A DNA stretch of 64,000 nucleotides from Anaeramoeba flamelloides (taxonomy: Eukaryota; Metamonada; Anaeramoebidae): NCBI GenBank assembly GCA_027625915.1, contig JANTQA010000023.1, positions 16,244,001 to 16,308,000 on the forward strand, read 5' to 3'. The notes below the pieces were generated by a model, which worked only from the letters and a program-made list of their open reading frames with translations, did no database searches and was not told the DNA's origin. Made by a program: the position numbers and the translations under genes. Positions 12,324-23,740 of this stretch are shown piece after piece. How positions within the stretch are numbered: position 1 is the first letter of the stretch; each line of letters opens with the position of its first letter.

Positions 12324-12701
12324 AAAGCTACCGTGAATTTTTTTCACTATCAAATTTTGATGTTGATATAGATTTTTAATTCTCAGAATATAAGAATAAT
12401 AAAGCTCATATTGAAAAAAAAATTCCTAAATGAGTCAATATTCAAGAATATTTTCTGATTTTCAAAAAAATCAATTTTCAGACCCCAAAATGACTATAAA
12501 CATCGAAAATTCATCAAGAAACTACATAAAATTTACTCTAAAAAATATGAATTATTTTTTGATTAAGTCAGAAGTTTATTTTTCATCTCAACTTTTAATG
12601 AAAAGATTTTCAATATGATCTTTATTATTCTTATATTCAACTTTTTAAAAATCATGATCAACATCAAAATTTGATAGTGAAAAAATATCATGGTAGCTTT
12701 G
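12324..12701. mobile_element. MITE-like element H with about 95-bp inverted repeats
   Basis: Arms 12325-12420 and 12606-12700 are inverted copies (AAAGCTACCNTGA, then TTTTTTCACTATCAAATTTT, then GATGTTGAT). The spacer is about 185 bp. A 62-codon frame on the plus strand within the element reflects only low stop density. Single copy in this window; superfamily not assigned. Confidence 0.7.
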
Positions 12702-13312
12702 GAACAGCTATATGATCAAATAAACCAATAAAAATTATTTGTATCTTTTTAATTATTGCCAAAATCATAATAAGTGGCTTTGGGGTCTCGAAAAAAAGTC
12801 AATTTATTTTAACAAATTTTTGTTAATAGAAAATTCAAAGAAAAATCTTTATCAAAAGTTAGTATTTTAGAAAAAATATTATTTTGTTTAGAACATCTAT
12901 TTTGTCTTTATTTATTTGATTTTTCTTTTTATTAATAGATTTGCCTTTTCATTTTCGTGTTCTGCAAAATTTTATATTTAAAAATGATTTGAAACTTTTT
13001 TTCTCTGTTTGTCATTTTTTTGCCAAAGTGAAATTTGGTTTGTAACCAAAAAAAGAAATAATTGCAAAAATTTCAATTAAAATCTCAAGTGTTATAATTA
13101 AAAAACTATCTGAATTGAATTGTTTACCAAAATTATGTTTAATACAAACAAGATATTTTTGAACATAAAAGAATTTTTATTCAAGAAATCTTTTTGAATT
13201 ATAAAATTTAGGTTTTTTTTTATCCTGTTATTTGAAATCCATATAGGATAAAATTATAACTTGATATTTATTTTTTTAATTATGAAATATTACTATATTT
13301 AGGAATATAATA

Positions 13313-13626
13313 CAGTTCAGAATATATCAATTTAGTGCCCCCCCTGGATAAATACTAAACAACAAAGAAACATAAAAATAAATCAAGATGAAAGTTTACA
13401 AACCAATTTTTCTAGTAATAAAAAAATAAAAATAGGAAAATGAAGTGAAATTTATGCAACCATTATTATATTTCTAGAACCTTTTAGTGTATACTCTAAG
13501 TTCACATAAAAAGCACAAAATAAATAAATAAAAAAAACCAATATGATACTCAAAAAGAAACACCATATACTTACACAGCCTTTTTTTTTTAAATCATAAC
13601 GAAAATATTGGAAAAATCCTGAACTG
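13313..13626. mobile_element. Possible small TA-flanked element with TACAGTTCAG ends
   Basis: TACAGTTCAGAAT at 13311 is matched by the inverted ATCCTGAACTGTA ending at 13628, with TA at both borders. The inverted match is only about 13 bp, so this is tentative. Confidence 0.35.
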
Positions 13627-13699
13627 TACACAATAGTATTGTACCTTGAAAAAAATTTATTTATTTTTTTTTATTTTGAAGGGAGGAAATCAATTTCCT

Positions 13700-14165
13700 C
13701 TTACAGCCTTAATTTCTAAATTTTTGTTTAGAAATTTTTAATAAAGTATCATAATTTTCTTTATCATTAACTAATAATAAGATGAATGATGAATCTTTAT
13801 CTTGAATAATATCAAAGATATTAATCTTATTATTTTTGTTTCTGAGTATTAATTCCTTAATCCAGATTTTTCGATTTTTTTCATAGAATGGGTAATTCCA
13901 TAAAAAATGATAGATATCTTCATGTATTTCTAAGTTAAGGTATTTTTTACACATATTACCAGATTTTGTTTTTATTTTATTCTAATCATAAACATAGGAA
14001 TATCTGTTTAAATAATTTGTGAAGTTTTGTAATTTTATGATTGAAGTTGATCCTTTCCATTTTAAATATTTTTGTTGTTTATTTATTTTATTGTCATATA
14101 ATAATTTTTAAATATTCTTGACCTTTCCATCGAGAACAATTTATTATCAAATTTTAAAAAAATTT
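13700..14165 (-). mobile_element. LINE (non-LTR retrotransposon) 3'-end fragment
   Basis: The minus strand encodes the broken C-terminal region of a non-LTR retrotransposon ORF. Within 13709-13954 are CKKYLNLEIHEDIYHFLW and PFYEKNRKIWIKEL, matching the C...E...H-hx4-C/Y zinc-knuckle-like tail that follows the reverse transcriptase thumb in many LINEs. Upstream, to about 14165, related peptide is interrupted by several stops. The expected last Cys of the knuckle reads Tyr. A second LINE remnant with a similar tail is at 29258-30240. Confidence 0.65.
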
Positions 14166-14633
14166 ATTTTTGTTCTTTTTTAATAAATTGAGATCTGCCT
14201 TAATAAGTGAACAGTCTGTATTCAAATTCCTGAATAAAAAACACTTTAATTGTAAAAACACTTATTATTTCCCTCCTGAACAAGCTGTTTCGGGCTACAA
14301 ATACAATTATTTTAAATTATAAAAGGTATAAAATCACACTACATTTTCATATTTTCCGATTCAAAAAATTTCTATTTGGTTTACCAAAGCACACAATACC
14401 TAACAGAGTTATATCTTAGAATAAAAGGTCCAACAAAAAAACAGTGAACAAAAATTACAACCAATTCGTTGAAATATCTATATGAAAAAGAAAAAAACGG
14501 ATACAAGATATTAAAAATTTTTTCCCAATTATAATACAAATAACAGTATTTCATTTTCAAAATAATCTCATTTTTTTTAAAAAGTTCTTTTCTTTCCAAC
14601 AACCTTCTTTCCTTTTAAAAGACTTTTTTTTGG

Positions 14634-16523
14634 ATGGAATTGACTTGTGACAATTATATATTTCTTAGCGGTGATCAACAATATAATTTTTTGGTGAGTG
14701 AAAAATCAAAATTACCTCTTGTGACTCAAGTAACACAAATTGAAAACACTCGGTGTATTAAAAAAATAGTGTTTGGGCAAAAAAAACATCTCTTGGTGCT
14801 GAAAACAAAGAACAAACTGGAGTTGTATTCAGCAAAGCCCAACACAGAAGATTTCGAGGTTACAAATTACGAATTAAAGAATGAGCAAATAGTTGACATT
14901 GTGTCTGGGAGCAAGAATTATTTGGTATTAACACAAAAAGGAAAAGTGTACGGCTTAGGACAGCCTTATGAAACCACACGAAATTCTCTTACTTATCGAG
15001 ATTTCACATTCAAAACGCTCAAAAAAGTTGAATTTTTTGACAAGGGTGGCTTAAGCGTGAAATCGGTTATTATGTCGCACAGCACAATGTATTATCTCTG
15101 CACAAACAAAAAACTGTATGGGGTTGGCTACAATTATGAAGGGCAACTGGGGAATGGGACGAAGGAAGATTCAGATCTGCCAATTGTAATCCACGAAAAT
15201 GTTGGAAAGGCATTTAGTAGTGAAAGTGGATCGGCACTTTTTTTTGTGACAAACTCGAATCAATTGTACTGCTGTGGTTATAACAATTGCGGGTGCCTGG
15301 GTGTTGGTAATAACGACAACAAATACAATCCACAAGAAATTGAAATTAAAAATGTCCGTCCTCTGGATATACTTGATTTACAAACAGGTATTTGCCATAC
15401 TGTTTTCATCACAACAAAAGGGCAGACCTACAGTTGTGGGCACTTGTTAAGGAATGGTCACAATAAAAGGAAAATCACATATGCTTTTACCCAAATCTTA
15501 GCACTCAAAGACGAGATCGCAAAACAAATTTCTGTAGGTGCACTACACACTTTACTTTTAACAGCTAATAATCAGTTGTTTGGTTGGGGGTTCCAAGGAG
15601 AGATTTCACCATTTCCTAATTCAAGAAACTATGCACCACAAAAAATTCGACTTCCCTATCTGAAAAATTATTCATTCAAAAATCTCAATTTAAAAATATA
15701 CTCTGGGAACCAGAGCAGTTTTATTTATATTTCAGCACAAGACCAAAGTATTTTTCAACAAGATTTCCAAAATTTGTTTCAAAATAAATCCCAAACGAGC
15801 AATTGCTTGTTATATTCGAATACAAAACCAAAAGATCTTTTCAAAAATGAGAATTACTTGGATCAGTCCGAAAAGAGTGTCACAATAAAAAAGAAAATGG
15901 AGAAGGAAAATACCGACAATTCAATCCCAATCCCAGCCCACAAATTGTTAATTGAACTAAGGACTGGATTAAAAATTAGAGAAATCCAAAATATAATAAA
16001 TGTAAATAATTTCTCAAAAAGAGAAATTGATATTTTTTTGAAATGGGCCTATTTTGATCAAATAAGAAACGAAAAGGTAATAAAAAGGTTTTTTAATTCA
16101 TTTAATTTCCCTTACCCCCCGAAACATTCAATTGATCAAGATGTATTAAAATTATATAACCACGAAGATACAAAGGATTTTTTTATTTTATCTAAACAAG
16201 AAGAAGGGGAGGAGGAGGAGGAGGAGGAAGAGCAAGCTTTTCCTATTCATAAATTTATTTTAATAGCAAGAAGCGGATTATTTCGAGAAATGTTTCATAA
16301 TTTAAATGAAAAAGAAAAAAATATCAATCAAATAACAGATTTTTCAAAAAAATCTCAGGAAAGTTTAAAAATATTTATAAAATATTTATATACAAACAAA
16401 ATCCAATTGGATGCTGACGATAACCCTGAGCTGATTTTTGAAGAATTAGAAGATGCTGTAGAGTATTACCAATTGAATGAAAATTGTAATTTTAACGAGC
16501 AATTAATCAACATAAAAAAATAA
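14634..16523 (+). CDS. RCC1-repeat protein with C-terminal BTB domain(s)
   Basis: A 629-residue intronless protein. It has a beta-propeller of degenerate RCC1 repeats: YGLGQ near residue 105, LYGVGYNYEGQLGNG near 161-175, LYCCGYNNCGCLGVG near 208-222, TYSCGHLLRNG near 264, LFGWGFQ near 313. After a linker come a truncated first BTB-like segment (PAHKLLIELRTGLKIREI, near 434) and a second BTB domain around 505-610 (PIHKFILIARSGLFREMF). A glutamate run (16201-16233) is inserted between the first strand and helix of the BTB. The architecture is that of RCC1-BTB proteins, which in animals act as cullin-3 adaptors or regulators of small GTPases; the role here is inferred. ATG at 14634 follows a pyrimidine-rich stretch. 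The substrate-binding blades keep few canonical residues, so RanGEF activity is unlikely. Confidence 0.94.
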   Translation: MELTCDNYIFLSGDQQYNFLVSEKSKLPLVTQVTQIENTRCIKKIVFGQKKHLLVLKTKNKLELYSAKPNTEDFEVTNYELKNEQIVDIVSGSKNYLVLTQKGKVYGLGQPYETTRNSLTYRDFTFKTLKKVEFFDKGGLSVKSVIMSHSTMYYLCTNKKLYGVGYNYEGQLGNGTKEDSDLPIVIHENVGKAFSSESGSALFFVTNSNQLYCCGYNNCGCLGVGNNDNKYNPQEIEIKNVRPLDILDLQTGICHTVFITTKGQTYSCGHLLRNGHNKRKITYAFTQILALKDEIAKQISVGALHTLLLTANNQLFGWGFQGEISPFPNSRNYAPQKIRLPYLKNYSFKNLNLKIYSGNQSSFIYISAQDQSIFQQDFQNLFQNKSQTSNCLLYSNTKPKDLFKNENYLDQSEKSVTIKKKMEKENTDNSIPIPAHKLLIELRTGLKIREIQNIINVNNFSKREIDIFLKWAYFDQIRNEKVIKRFFNSFNFPYPPKHSIDQDVLKLYNHEDTKDFFILSKQEEGEEEEEEEEQAFPIHKFILIARSGLFREMFHNLNEKEKNINQITDFSKKSQESLKIFIKYLYTNKIQLDADDNPELIFEELEDAVEYYQLNENCNFNEQLINIKK

Positions 16524-16554
16524 TAAGAAACAATAAAAAAAAACAAAAATGGTT

Positions 16555-16590
16555 AAATTAACATATAATATATATATATATATATATCCC
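16555..16590. repeat. TA microsatellite
   Basis: Run of alternating TA (about 16565-16587) just after the RCC1-BTB stop codon. Confidence 0.85.
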
Positions 16591-16882
16591 TTAGAACCTC
16601 AAATATCCTAATTGCCTTTGAAATAAAATTTTGAATTTGAATTTTTATGAAAAGATTCAAAGATAAAAAAATTTAAAAACAATTATACTTATCTTGTAAA
16701 GAAATTTTTATAATTAAAAATTGAATAGTTACTTAAAATAAAAAAATTTCAGCATTTTAAAAATTTTTCTTGGTTCTTGTGATTTTTTTATTTTTTGATC
16801 CAAATTTTATCAAAAAAAAAAAAAATTTTTTTATATTTGAAAAGTTTGTCTAAACATTAAAAAATTTCCGAGTTTTAATTAT

Positions 16883-17575
16883 TTAAACACACCATTCTTT
16901 ACTGGGATTTTTTGGGGCGGATTTGGAACTGAAAATGATAAAAAATACTTGATTAAATAATTTATCCATTATAAAAGATATTTTAAAAACGCATAGAAAA
17001 TATGTTTGATCATTTATTATTATTGAAGATGTGTAAATTACACTGTAAATAGCCTTTTCCCGAAATTTCCTCAAATGTAATTTAAGCGAAAAATCATAGA
17101 TTTCACGATTGCTCAAAGGAATAAGGCACACCCATTTTTTTTTATGTTTAAAAAGCAAAAACAAAGGAAAAAATTGAAAAGATGAAAAGAAAATTTAAAA
17201 AAAAAAAAGAAATTTAAAAAGGGTTTATATGAGGCAATAGGTTAAAAATCAAAAAAAAAAAATTGTTATTCTTTAATTAAGAACACCCAAGATCACATCC
17301 ATGATACTATTGGTTAATTTAATTTAATTTGATAATTGATGATGAATGTTCATTTGAGGATCGTTGTTTAATTGTTGTAATTTCTTTTTTCTTTTTGATC
17401 TGATTTTCTTTAAACCTTTGGACATTTTTTTTTGGCTTTATGTTTTATTTTTTTTTTTAAATGTAATCATACTTTTGTGTTTTAGTATTAGCGAGTTACC
17501 ACTTGATCTTTTTCCTTCTTTACTCTTCTTCCCTATATAAAGAAGATTCAGTCAGGAAAAAAATGGGTTAAAAAA
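16883..17575 (-). CDS. Unrecognised, probably multi-exon locus S (copy 1)
   Basis: The minus strand holds coding-looking islands in order: a basic stretch at about 17550-17518 ending at a GTAACT donor; MSKGLKKIRSKRKKKLQQLN from 17425; KKWVCLIPLSNREIYDF...HLRKFREKAIY at 17135-17045; then, after a TTTTCAG acceptor at 16933, a short tail ending in stop (PNPPQKIPVKNGVFK or FQIRPKKSQ depending on phase). The three main islands and the sequences between them align with the plus strand at 37185-37720, where the same peptide reads YWVCFPLNIHEISDF before decaying. I do not recognise the family and cannot settle the splice pattern. It may be a small lysine-rich protein gene or an old repeat with coding remnants. 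Confidence 0.35.
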
Positions 17576-19375
17576 ATGTAAATTTGTTTTATCTATTGAT
17601 TACCCTTCAATAGCAATATATATATATATATATATATATGATTAAAATAATTATATTTGATTCCTAATTAATTTTAAAAAGAAAAAAAAATCTCATTTTT
17701 CATTGTAAAATTTGGAATTTTTTTCAACAAGAATTTTTTTCAAATTTAAATGATTTGACCAATAGTTCGAGTCAGATTAATAATTGATTTTTTTTCTTTG
17801 GTATTTAGGATTTTTTAATTTTTTGACTTTTTAAAATCTAGACATAAAAAAACAATATTTATTAATAAGAGAACATAGACAAAAAAGTATTTATAATATC
17901 TAAATCAATTCAGATTGACAATAACAATTTTCAGAAAGATTTTTATTTAAAATAATATTTACTAATAAAAAAAAAAATTCACAAAATTATGTATATTTCT
18001 TGGTTTCAAAGATTGTTTTATTATCTTTGAATAATATTTTGAAGTATATTTTCATTTTTTTTTTTTTTTTGAAATTTAGAGTCATTAGTTTTTAGGAATG
18101 AAGTTTTTATTGATTAAATCCAGAGATTAAATGAAATAATATACATTTTTCTTTTTTATTTTTTTTCTTTTTCCTTAATCTTATCTATAAGAAAATGGTG
18201 GTAATTGAATCCATAAATTATTCATCAAAAATAAATTAAACAAGTTTTACAAAAAAAAAAAAAAATGAACTATTAGATATCCAGAGGGATTTTTTACTAA
18301 ACAAATTTTTTAATTTTTTTTCTTCTTCTCTTTTCTATTTAGTATATTTTCTTTGATTAATCCTGTCTCCCAATAAATAAATAAATAAATATAACCAAAT
18401 AATCTTTTTAAAATTATAATTCTAAATTTGAAAATTCTTTTTATCAAATTGTAATTCATATTTTGAATATAAAAAACAACTATTATCAACCTTCAGGAAT
18501 AAAAAAATTATTACTCTATAAATCCAAAATTTCATTGATAAACTTTATTCAGGTTTTATCAAATTTCCATTTATTTAATCACCTATACCTCAATTAGTTT
18601 TATTGGCTGGGATTCAAATTGAAATATTAAATCTTAAAAATAATAACCAAATAAAAAATTTTCTTTCAAAATCTCTATCTTCTAACCTAAAATTAAAAAT
18701 ATATTTTACCCCATTTTCAAGAATTAACTTAATTCTTAATAAAAATAATGGGTTACTTTTTTTGGTTATATATTGGAAAAATGTGAATTTTGGATTTCAA
18801 AAATTTGAGACTCAAATTATTAATTAATTGTTTAAATGTATGTTAACTCATCTATTTTCTTCATAAATCGAAACACAAATTACAAATAACAATTTTTTTC
18901 AAGATCTTTACAAAATTTCTTTTTATTTTGAAAAAATACTACTCCCTTAATTTACTTCAAAAATATCCTTTTTATTGAAACTATAAATTATCCAATATTA
19001 TAAAATTAATATTTATCACTTTCAAATCCATAGCAAATTGCTTCCTCAATAAATTAAAATTTCTATTTATTTTCCTTTAATCTTCTTATCAATAAATGGG
19101 GCTTTGGCAAATCTTCAGTTTTGTTTCTTAATAATTATTTGACCAATTGAAAAAACACAATTAAAAACAGAATTATGGGAAAAATAAAAATGAAAAATGA
19201 TAAATAGCGATATTTTTTGGGTTTATAAAAATAATATTGAAATATACAATAAAATTTCTTCTGTATTAATAATAGTTATTTTAATCTAAAAAAATTATTA
19301 AATAAAGGTAATAATAAAAAAAAAAAAAAAAGAAAGAAAATTAAATTATAAAGTGTATAATAAACAATATTTCTA
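17576..19375. other. Intergenic, no gene seen
   Basis: Extremely AT-rich. It contains a TA microsatellite at about 17618-17640 and several A or T runs, and a 74-codon frame at 18603-18827 that begins with a non-ATG codon and has no recognisable content. It lies downstream of the ABC transporter (minus strand) and beyond the RCC1-BTB gene (plus strand). Confidence 0.6.
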
Positions 19376-22300
19376 TTATTTTTCGATATTTCTTTCAATT
19401 TGGGAATGAGCGTCATGGATTAATTTAAAAAATAAACTATTTTCATTTTGTAATAAAATTTGGGGTTTATTAAATTCAATGATTTCGCCATTTTGCAAAC
19501 CCATAATTTTATCTGAATCCATTATTGTATGTAATCTATGAGCAATTGTTAGGACGGTGCACTGGCTAAATTCGTTTTTAATGGTCTGTTGAATTAAATT
19601 ATCTGTTTTATTATCGACGTTCGCTGTGGCTTCATCCATTAGCAGGATTTTGGAATTTTTTAATAGAGCGCGAGCAAGGCATAATAATTGCTTTTCCCCC
19701 ACTGAAAACACTTCAGCGTTCTGTTGTATTTGGAAATCCAATTTGCCCTTTAAGTTGGATACCTTTTTATGTAACTGCACTTGTTGCAGTGCATCCCACA
19801 ATTGGTCATCGGACCTTTTATTTTTTTTGTTAAAATCCAAATTTTGTCTGATCGTTCCCTGGAAAAGAATCGGGTCCTGTGGGATGATTGCCATTTTTTT
19901 CCTTAATAAGGGCAATTTCAGTTTCGAAATATCAACGCCATCTATTAGAATTTTCCCTTCAAATAATTCGACAAATCTAAATAGGCATAGTATCAAGCTA
20001 GATTTGCCAGCGCCGGTTCTACCGACAATACCAATTTTTTCTTGAGCGTTTATTGTGGCAGACATGTTTTTAATCACGGGTTCTAAGCCCTTTCTATATC
20101 TCATTGAAATATTTTGGAATTCAATTTTGCCATTTTGTGGCCAATCAGGATCAATTTCATCATCCGTGTACTCATTTTCCAATAGCTGCTGTGGCGGCTC
20201 CGTTTCAATGTTTTCATATTCATAAATTCGTTCAATGGCGTTCATACTTCTTTCCAATCCTGTGAATGTTCCTATAAACCAACCAAAAAGGCCCGTGATT
20301 GATAAAGAATACGTTACGGATAGTCCGGCATAGGAATTTTTAATATTCTTTCGGAACAGGAACACAAAAAAGGCTGCGAAAAACACGGAAATGGATCCAA
20401 TAATGTCTAAACGAACGCCTAGCCATCTATTAACAGCATTATTTGAATATAACGCCTTAATATTTTCCCTCATGACAAGATAATTCTTATGCAAAAATTC
20501 CTTTTGAAGGTTAAAGGCTCGGATTATTGATAGTCCATGTAATGTTTCTGAAAAATGGGAATACACCGGCGAATATGAAATGGATTCCAATCTTCTCAAC
20601 TCTCTGGTATTTGCCCGATACCGTTTCATGATGCGCCAATATATTATCACCAAAATGAGTAAAGGTAGTAGAAAATAATATGTAATCGAGCTGATCACTA
20701 TGGTTGATCCCAGAATCACAACGACCGAGGAAAAGAAGCTATCAATACTTGAAGCGATTTCCAAATCCAAATCTACCATATCTTTACTAAATCTATTTAA
20801 GATCCTGCCACTGGGGGTGCTTTCGAAAAATTGGATACTGCCGTTAAGCACCCGCGTAAGCAGCGCGTTGTGCAATTTTTTTGAGCCTCGAATCGAAATT
20901 ACCATAAATAACAGCCCCTTAATTGCCACGCAGAGAATCGTACTTAGCCCAAAGATTAAATAAATCATAATAAACCAGTTCTGCGAATGACTTTGAAATA
21001 GCTCACCATCAGTCCAGATCGTTAACCAATAGCTTGTCATATTGTTGCAAGTTGATTGGATAATAAACACAAATATAATAAGTATAAATAACTTTGTTGA
21101 TCTTGTGTTTTTTAAATAATGTTTATAGTATTTGATTTTGACCTTGCCAGTTTCTCTTTCTTCCTTTTCAATTAATTTCCCTTTTTCTTTCTTTGTCAAT
21201 TTCTCTGTGTTTTTTTTTTTTTTTATTAAATTTTGATTTTTGCCATCTGATTCATAAGAAAAAAGAGTATCAGAAGAAGTGGAATCATCTGAATAATCGT
21301 CTGAATCCTTATCCCCACCATGATCGTTATTTTTGTCCAGTGATAAAATATTTTTTAATAGTTTGTTCGATTTGTTTTCACCTTCTTTTTCTTTTTCTTT
21401 TTCATTATCTTTTTTCTTTTCAATTTTTACAAATTCTCCAAAATTAATTCCTTGAGATATTAATTGATTGTAATTCCCTTGATTAATAATCTTTCCTTGA
21501 TCTAAAATAACAATATAATCTGCCTTTGGTAAAAACTGGACTTGGTGTGTTATTAAAATAATGGTTTTCTTTTTTAATAATTCCCCCTTAATACAATTAT
21601 TAAATAAATGGTTACCGACATGCGCATCAACTGCACTTAAAGGATCATCTAACAGGAGAATGTCTTTATCCGAATACACTGCTCGTGCCAAGCTAATTCT
21701 AGCCTTTTGCCCGCCACTTAAATTGACACCCTTTTCACCAATCTCTGTTAGGTCACCTGCCGGCAAGATATTTAAATCATTATTTAAAGCGCAGCAGTCC
21801 AAAACCTTCTCATATCTTTCCATGTCATATTCAGAATTAAATAAAATATTATCGCGAATTGTTAAATTTTGGATCCATGATTCTTGGCTTGAGTATGCTA
21901 TAGATCCCTTGATTTTAATTTTCCCACTAGTTATTGGCAATTCGCCCAAGATCGCAGATAATAACGATGATTTACCACTTCCAACTTTGCCGACAACTAC
22001 AGTTAAAGAATTTGGTTTTGGATTCAAATTTATATTTGTAAGAGTTTGAGTTTTGGATTCTTCTTTATTATTAAAATAGTTCCAATTAAAATTTGAGTTT
22101 TTAAATTGTATTTGAATTTTTTTTTCGTTTTCGTTTTCTGTTTCTTGTTCGTTATCACTTGAAATTGAAGTTCGACTGTAATTGTTATTCTCATTTTCTG
22201 TTTCGCTTTCACTCTCGCTTTTTGTTTCACCAAAAGGATTATTTTTAAAATTATTGTCCAACCTTAATTGCTGTAATTTCTTGGATTCTTCACTTAATTC

Positions 22301-23740
22301 TTTTAAAAGTAAAAACTGTTGTATTCGTTTGAGTGACACTTTGCCCTGCACAATTGAAACTAAAGAGATTGGGAATAACATCAAGGGTCCTCTTAAAACA
22401 TTGAAAAAGGCAATTGAAGTAAATACCTTTGGTGGTGTAAGTTTGTTGCCTAAGGAAACAAAAATAATAAAGGTGCCAATTGAGACAAATAAAGGAAGAC
22501 AGGCCCACATTACAATAATAAATACCCTTAACAATAATAATTTTTTTACCATTTTCACTTCTTGTAATCTAATTTTTTTAATCTTGTCACCAAAAATATT
22601 TTCCCAAACATGGAATTTGGCGACTTTGATACCATTAATTAATTCGCCAACAATATTCATTCGTAAATCTGTTTGCTCCATGACTTTTGCATGTAACTTT
22701 GAAGACAGTTTCATCACATGAGAATTTATGGGTATTGAAAAAACTAAAATTAAAAATCCAAATATGCCAGAAACATAGCCCAACAAATTAATTAAAAAAA
22801 TTAATACAATGATAATTTGGGTTGGTGCAGACCATACGTTATGAAAGGATCCAATCACCCCACATACTTTACCAGTGTCCGTAGACATTCTGGTAATTAA
22901 TTGCCCTAATTCTCCTCCGGTGTTCTTGTCTTCCTTTTTTTCTTTTTGATTTTTTTGATTTTTTTTCTTTCTTTTTTTTTTTAATAAGTTTTCTTTTTTG
23001 GATCCTAATAACCTTTCCATTTCGATTTCAACCAAATCTTCACTGCCAGAAATTAGCAGTCCTTCGGAACTTTGAAAAGATCCATCTTCTTTGTCTTCCA
23101 GTTCTTCAATGTATTGTTCTTGTTCTTTTTCCTTTTCCTTTTCTTTTTCCTTTTCCTTTTCTTTTTCCTTTTCCTTTTCTTTTTCTTTTTCATCTTTTTC
23201 AAAAGAAACCAAAGAAGCCAAATTAATATTTAAAGATTTTTGATAAATTGTGTCCAACAAAACCATTCTTATACGGTAACTAATTTTTGCTAATTGATCT
23301 TCATACTTGTTCATAATGATCGTTTTGAATGTAAAAAGCCCAAGAAAGGCCAAAACTAAAAGCAACCCTACATAAAGTTTTGGATCTTTTTCACCGATAA
23401 AATAAATCAATTGGTGAAGTAATAATGGAGTGATCAGATCGCAGCTCATAGAAAGTAATTTTGGGATACCCAATATTATTGTGGGTAAAAAAAACATTGA
23501 TTTTAATCTTTTAAATATTGTGAGTTTCGAGACACCAGTTTTTTTTTTCTTTACAAGCTTTTCAACAGATCTTTCATATTTTTCGATCACTTCTGTTGGT
23601 TCGTCACTTCTTCGGAGGGAATATAAGTCTTGACTCGTTAAAGGCTTTTTGTATCCTACTTTTACTAAGGGACCTACCCAAAAAAAAAAAAGTCTTGAAA
23701 AGATATTCGCTTTTTCTTCTGGATTTTTTTTCATATTCAT
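19376..23740 (-). CDS. ABCC/MRP-type full ABC transporter
   Basis: An uninterrupted 1454-residue exporter of the ABCC (multidrug resistance-associated) subfamily, expected in a cell or vacuolar membrane exporting organic anions or conjugates. Order: N-terminal NPEEKANIFSRLFFFWVGPL lead-in typical of short MRPs (no TMD0), TMD1 (about 75-440), NBD1 (Walker A GKVGSGKSS near 584, signature LSGGQKA near 674, Walker B LLLDDP), linker rich in charged residues, TMD2 (about 890-1170), NBD2 (Walker A GRTGAGKSS near 1240, signature FSVGEKQ near 1342, Walker B LLMDEA). NBD1 has Asp after Walker B and NBD2 has Glu, the usual ABCC asymmetry with one weak catalytic site. A KEK tract (plus-strand 23105-23200, residues about 182-212) and a lysine-rich region near 255-270 enlarge the first cytosolic loop. 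Start: first ATG after a pyrimidine-rich stretch. No introns. Confidence 0.98.
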   Translation of the reverse strand: MNMKKNPEEKANIFSRLFFFWVGPLVKVGYKKPLTSQDLYSLRRSDEPTEVIEKYERSVEKLVKKKKTGVSKLTIFKRLKSMFFLPTIILGIPKLLSMSCDLITPLLLHQLIYFIGEKDPKLYVGLLLVLAFLGLFTFKTIIMNKYEDQLAKISYRIRMVLLDTIYQKSLNINLASLVSFEKDEKEKEKEKEKEKEKEKEKEKEKEQEQYIEELEDKEDGSFQSSEGLLISGSEDLVEIEMERLLGSKKENLLKKKRKKKNQKNQKEKKEDKNTGGELGQLITRMSTDTGKVCGVIGSFHNVWSAPTQIIIVLIFLINLLGYVSGIFGFLILVFSIPINSHVMKLSSKLHAKVMEQTDLRMNIVGELINGIKVAKFHVWENIFGDKIKKIRLQEVKMVKKLLLLRVFIIVMWACLPLFVSIGTFIIFVSLGNKLTPPKVFTSIAFFNVLRGPLMLFPISLVSIVQGKVSLKRIQQFLLLKELSEESKKLQQLRLDNNFKNNPFGETKSESESETENENNNYSRTSISSDNEQETENENEKKIQIQFKNSNFNWNYFNNKEESKTQTLTNINLNPKPNSLTVVVGKVGSGKSSLLSAILGELPITSGKIKIKGSIAYSSQESWIQNLTIRDNILFNSEYDMERYEKVLDCCALNNDLNILPAGDLTEIGEKGVNLSGGQKARISLARAVYSDKDILLLDDPLSAVDAHVGNHLFNNCIKGELLKKKTIILITHQVQFLPKADYIVILDQGKIINQGNYNQLISQGINFGEFVKIEKKKDNEKEKEKEGENKSNKLLKNILSLDKNNDHGGDKDSDDYSDDSTSSDTLFSYESDGKNQNLIKKKKNTEKLTKKEKGKLIEKEERETGKVKIKYYKHYLKNTRSTKLFILIIFVFIIQSTCNNMTSYWLTIWTDGELFQSHSQNWFIMIYLIFGLSTILCVAIKGLLFMVISIRGSKKLHNALLTRVLNGSIQFFESTPSGRILNRFSKDMVDLDLEIASSIDSFFSSVVVILGSTIVISSITYYFLLPLLILVIIYWRIMKRYRANTRELRRLESISYSPVYSHFSETLHGLSIIRAFNLQKEFLHKNYLVMRENIKALYSNNAVNRWLGVRLDIIGSISVFFAAFFVFLFRKNIKNSYAGLSVTYSLSITGLFGWFIGTFTGLERSMNAIERIYEYENIETEPPQQLLENEYTDDEIDPDWPQNGKIEFQNISMRYRKGLEPVIKNMSATINAQEKIGIVGRTGAGKSSLILCLFRFVELFEGKILIDGVDISKLKLPLLRKKMAIIPQDPILFQGTIRQNLDFNKKNKRSDDQLWDALQQVQLHKKVSNLKGKLDFQIQQNAEVFSVGEKQLLCLARALLKNSKILLMDEATANVDNKTDNLIQQTIKNEFSQCTVLTIAHRLHTIMDSDKIMGLQNGEIIEFNKPQILLQNENSLFFKLIHDAHSQIERNIEK
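23105..23200 (-). repeat. Coding KE hexanucleotide repeat in the ABC transporter
   Basis: About 15 tandem TTTTCC/TTTTTC units (Lys-Glu on the coding strand) sit within the first cytosolic loop of TMD1. The length is a multiple of three and keeps frame; it is likely length-variable between alleles. Confidence 0.85.

Noticed and set aside
18603-18827. 74-codon plus-strand frame
   Set aside because: Begins with TTG, Asn/Lys/Ile-rich as expected from random AT-rich sequence, no domain.
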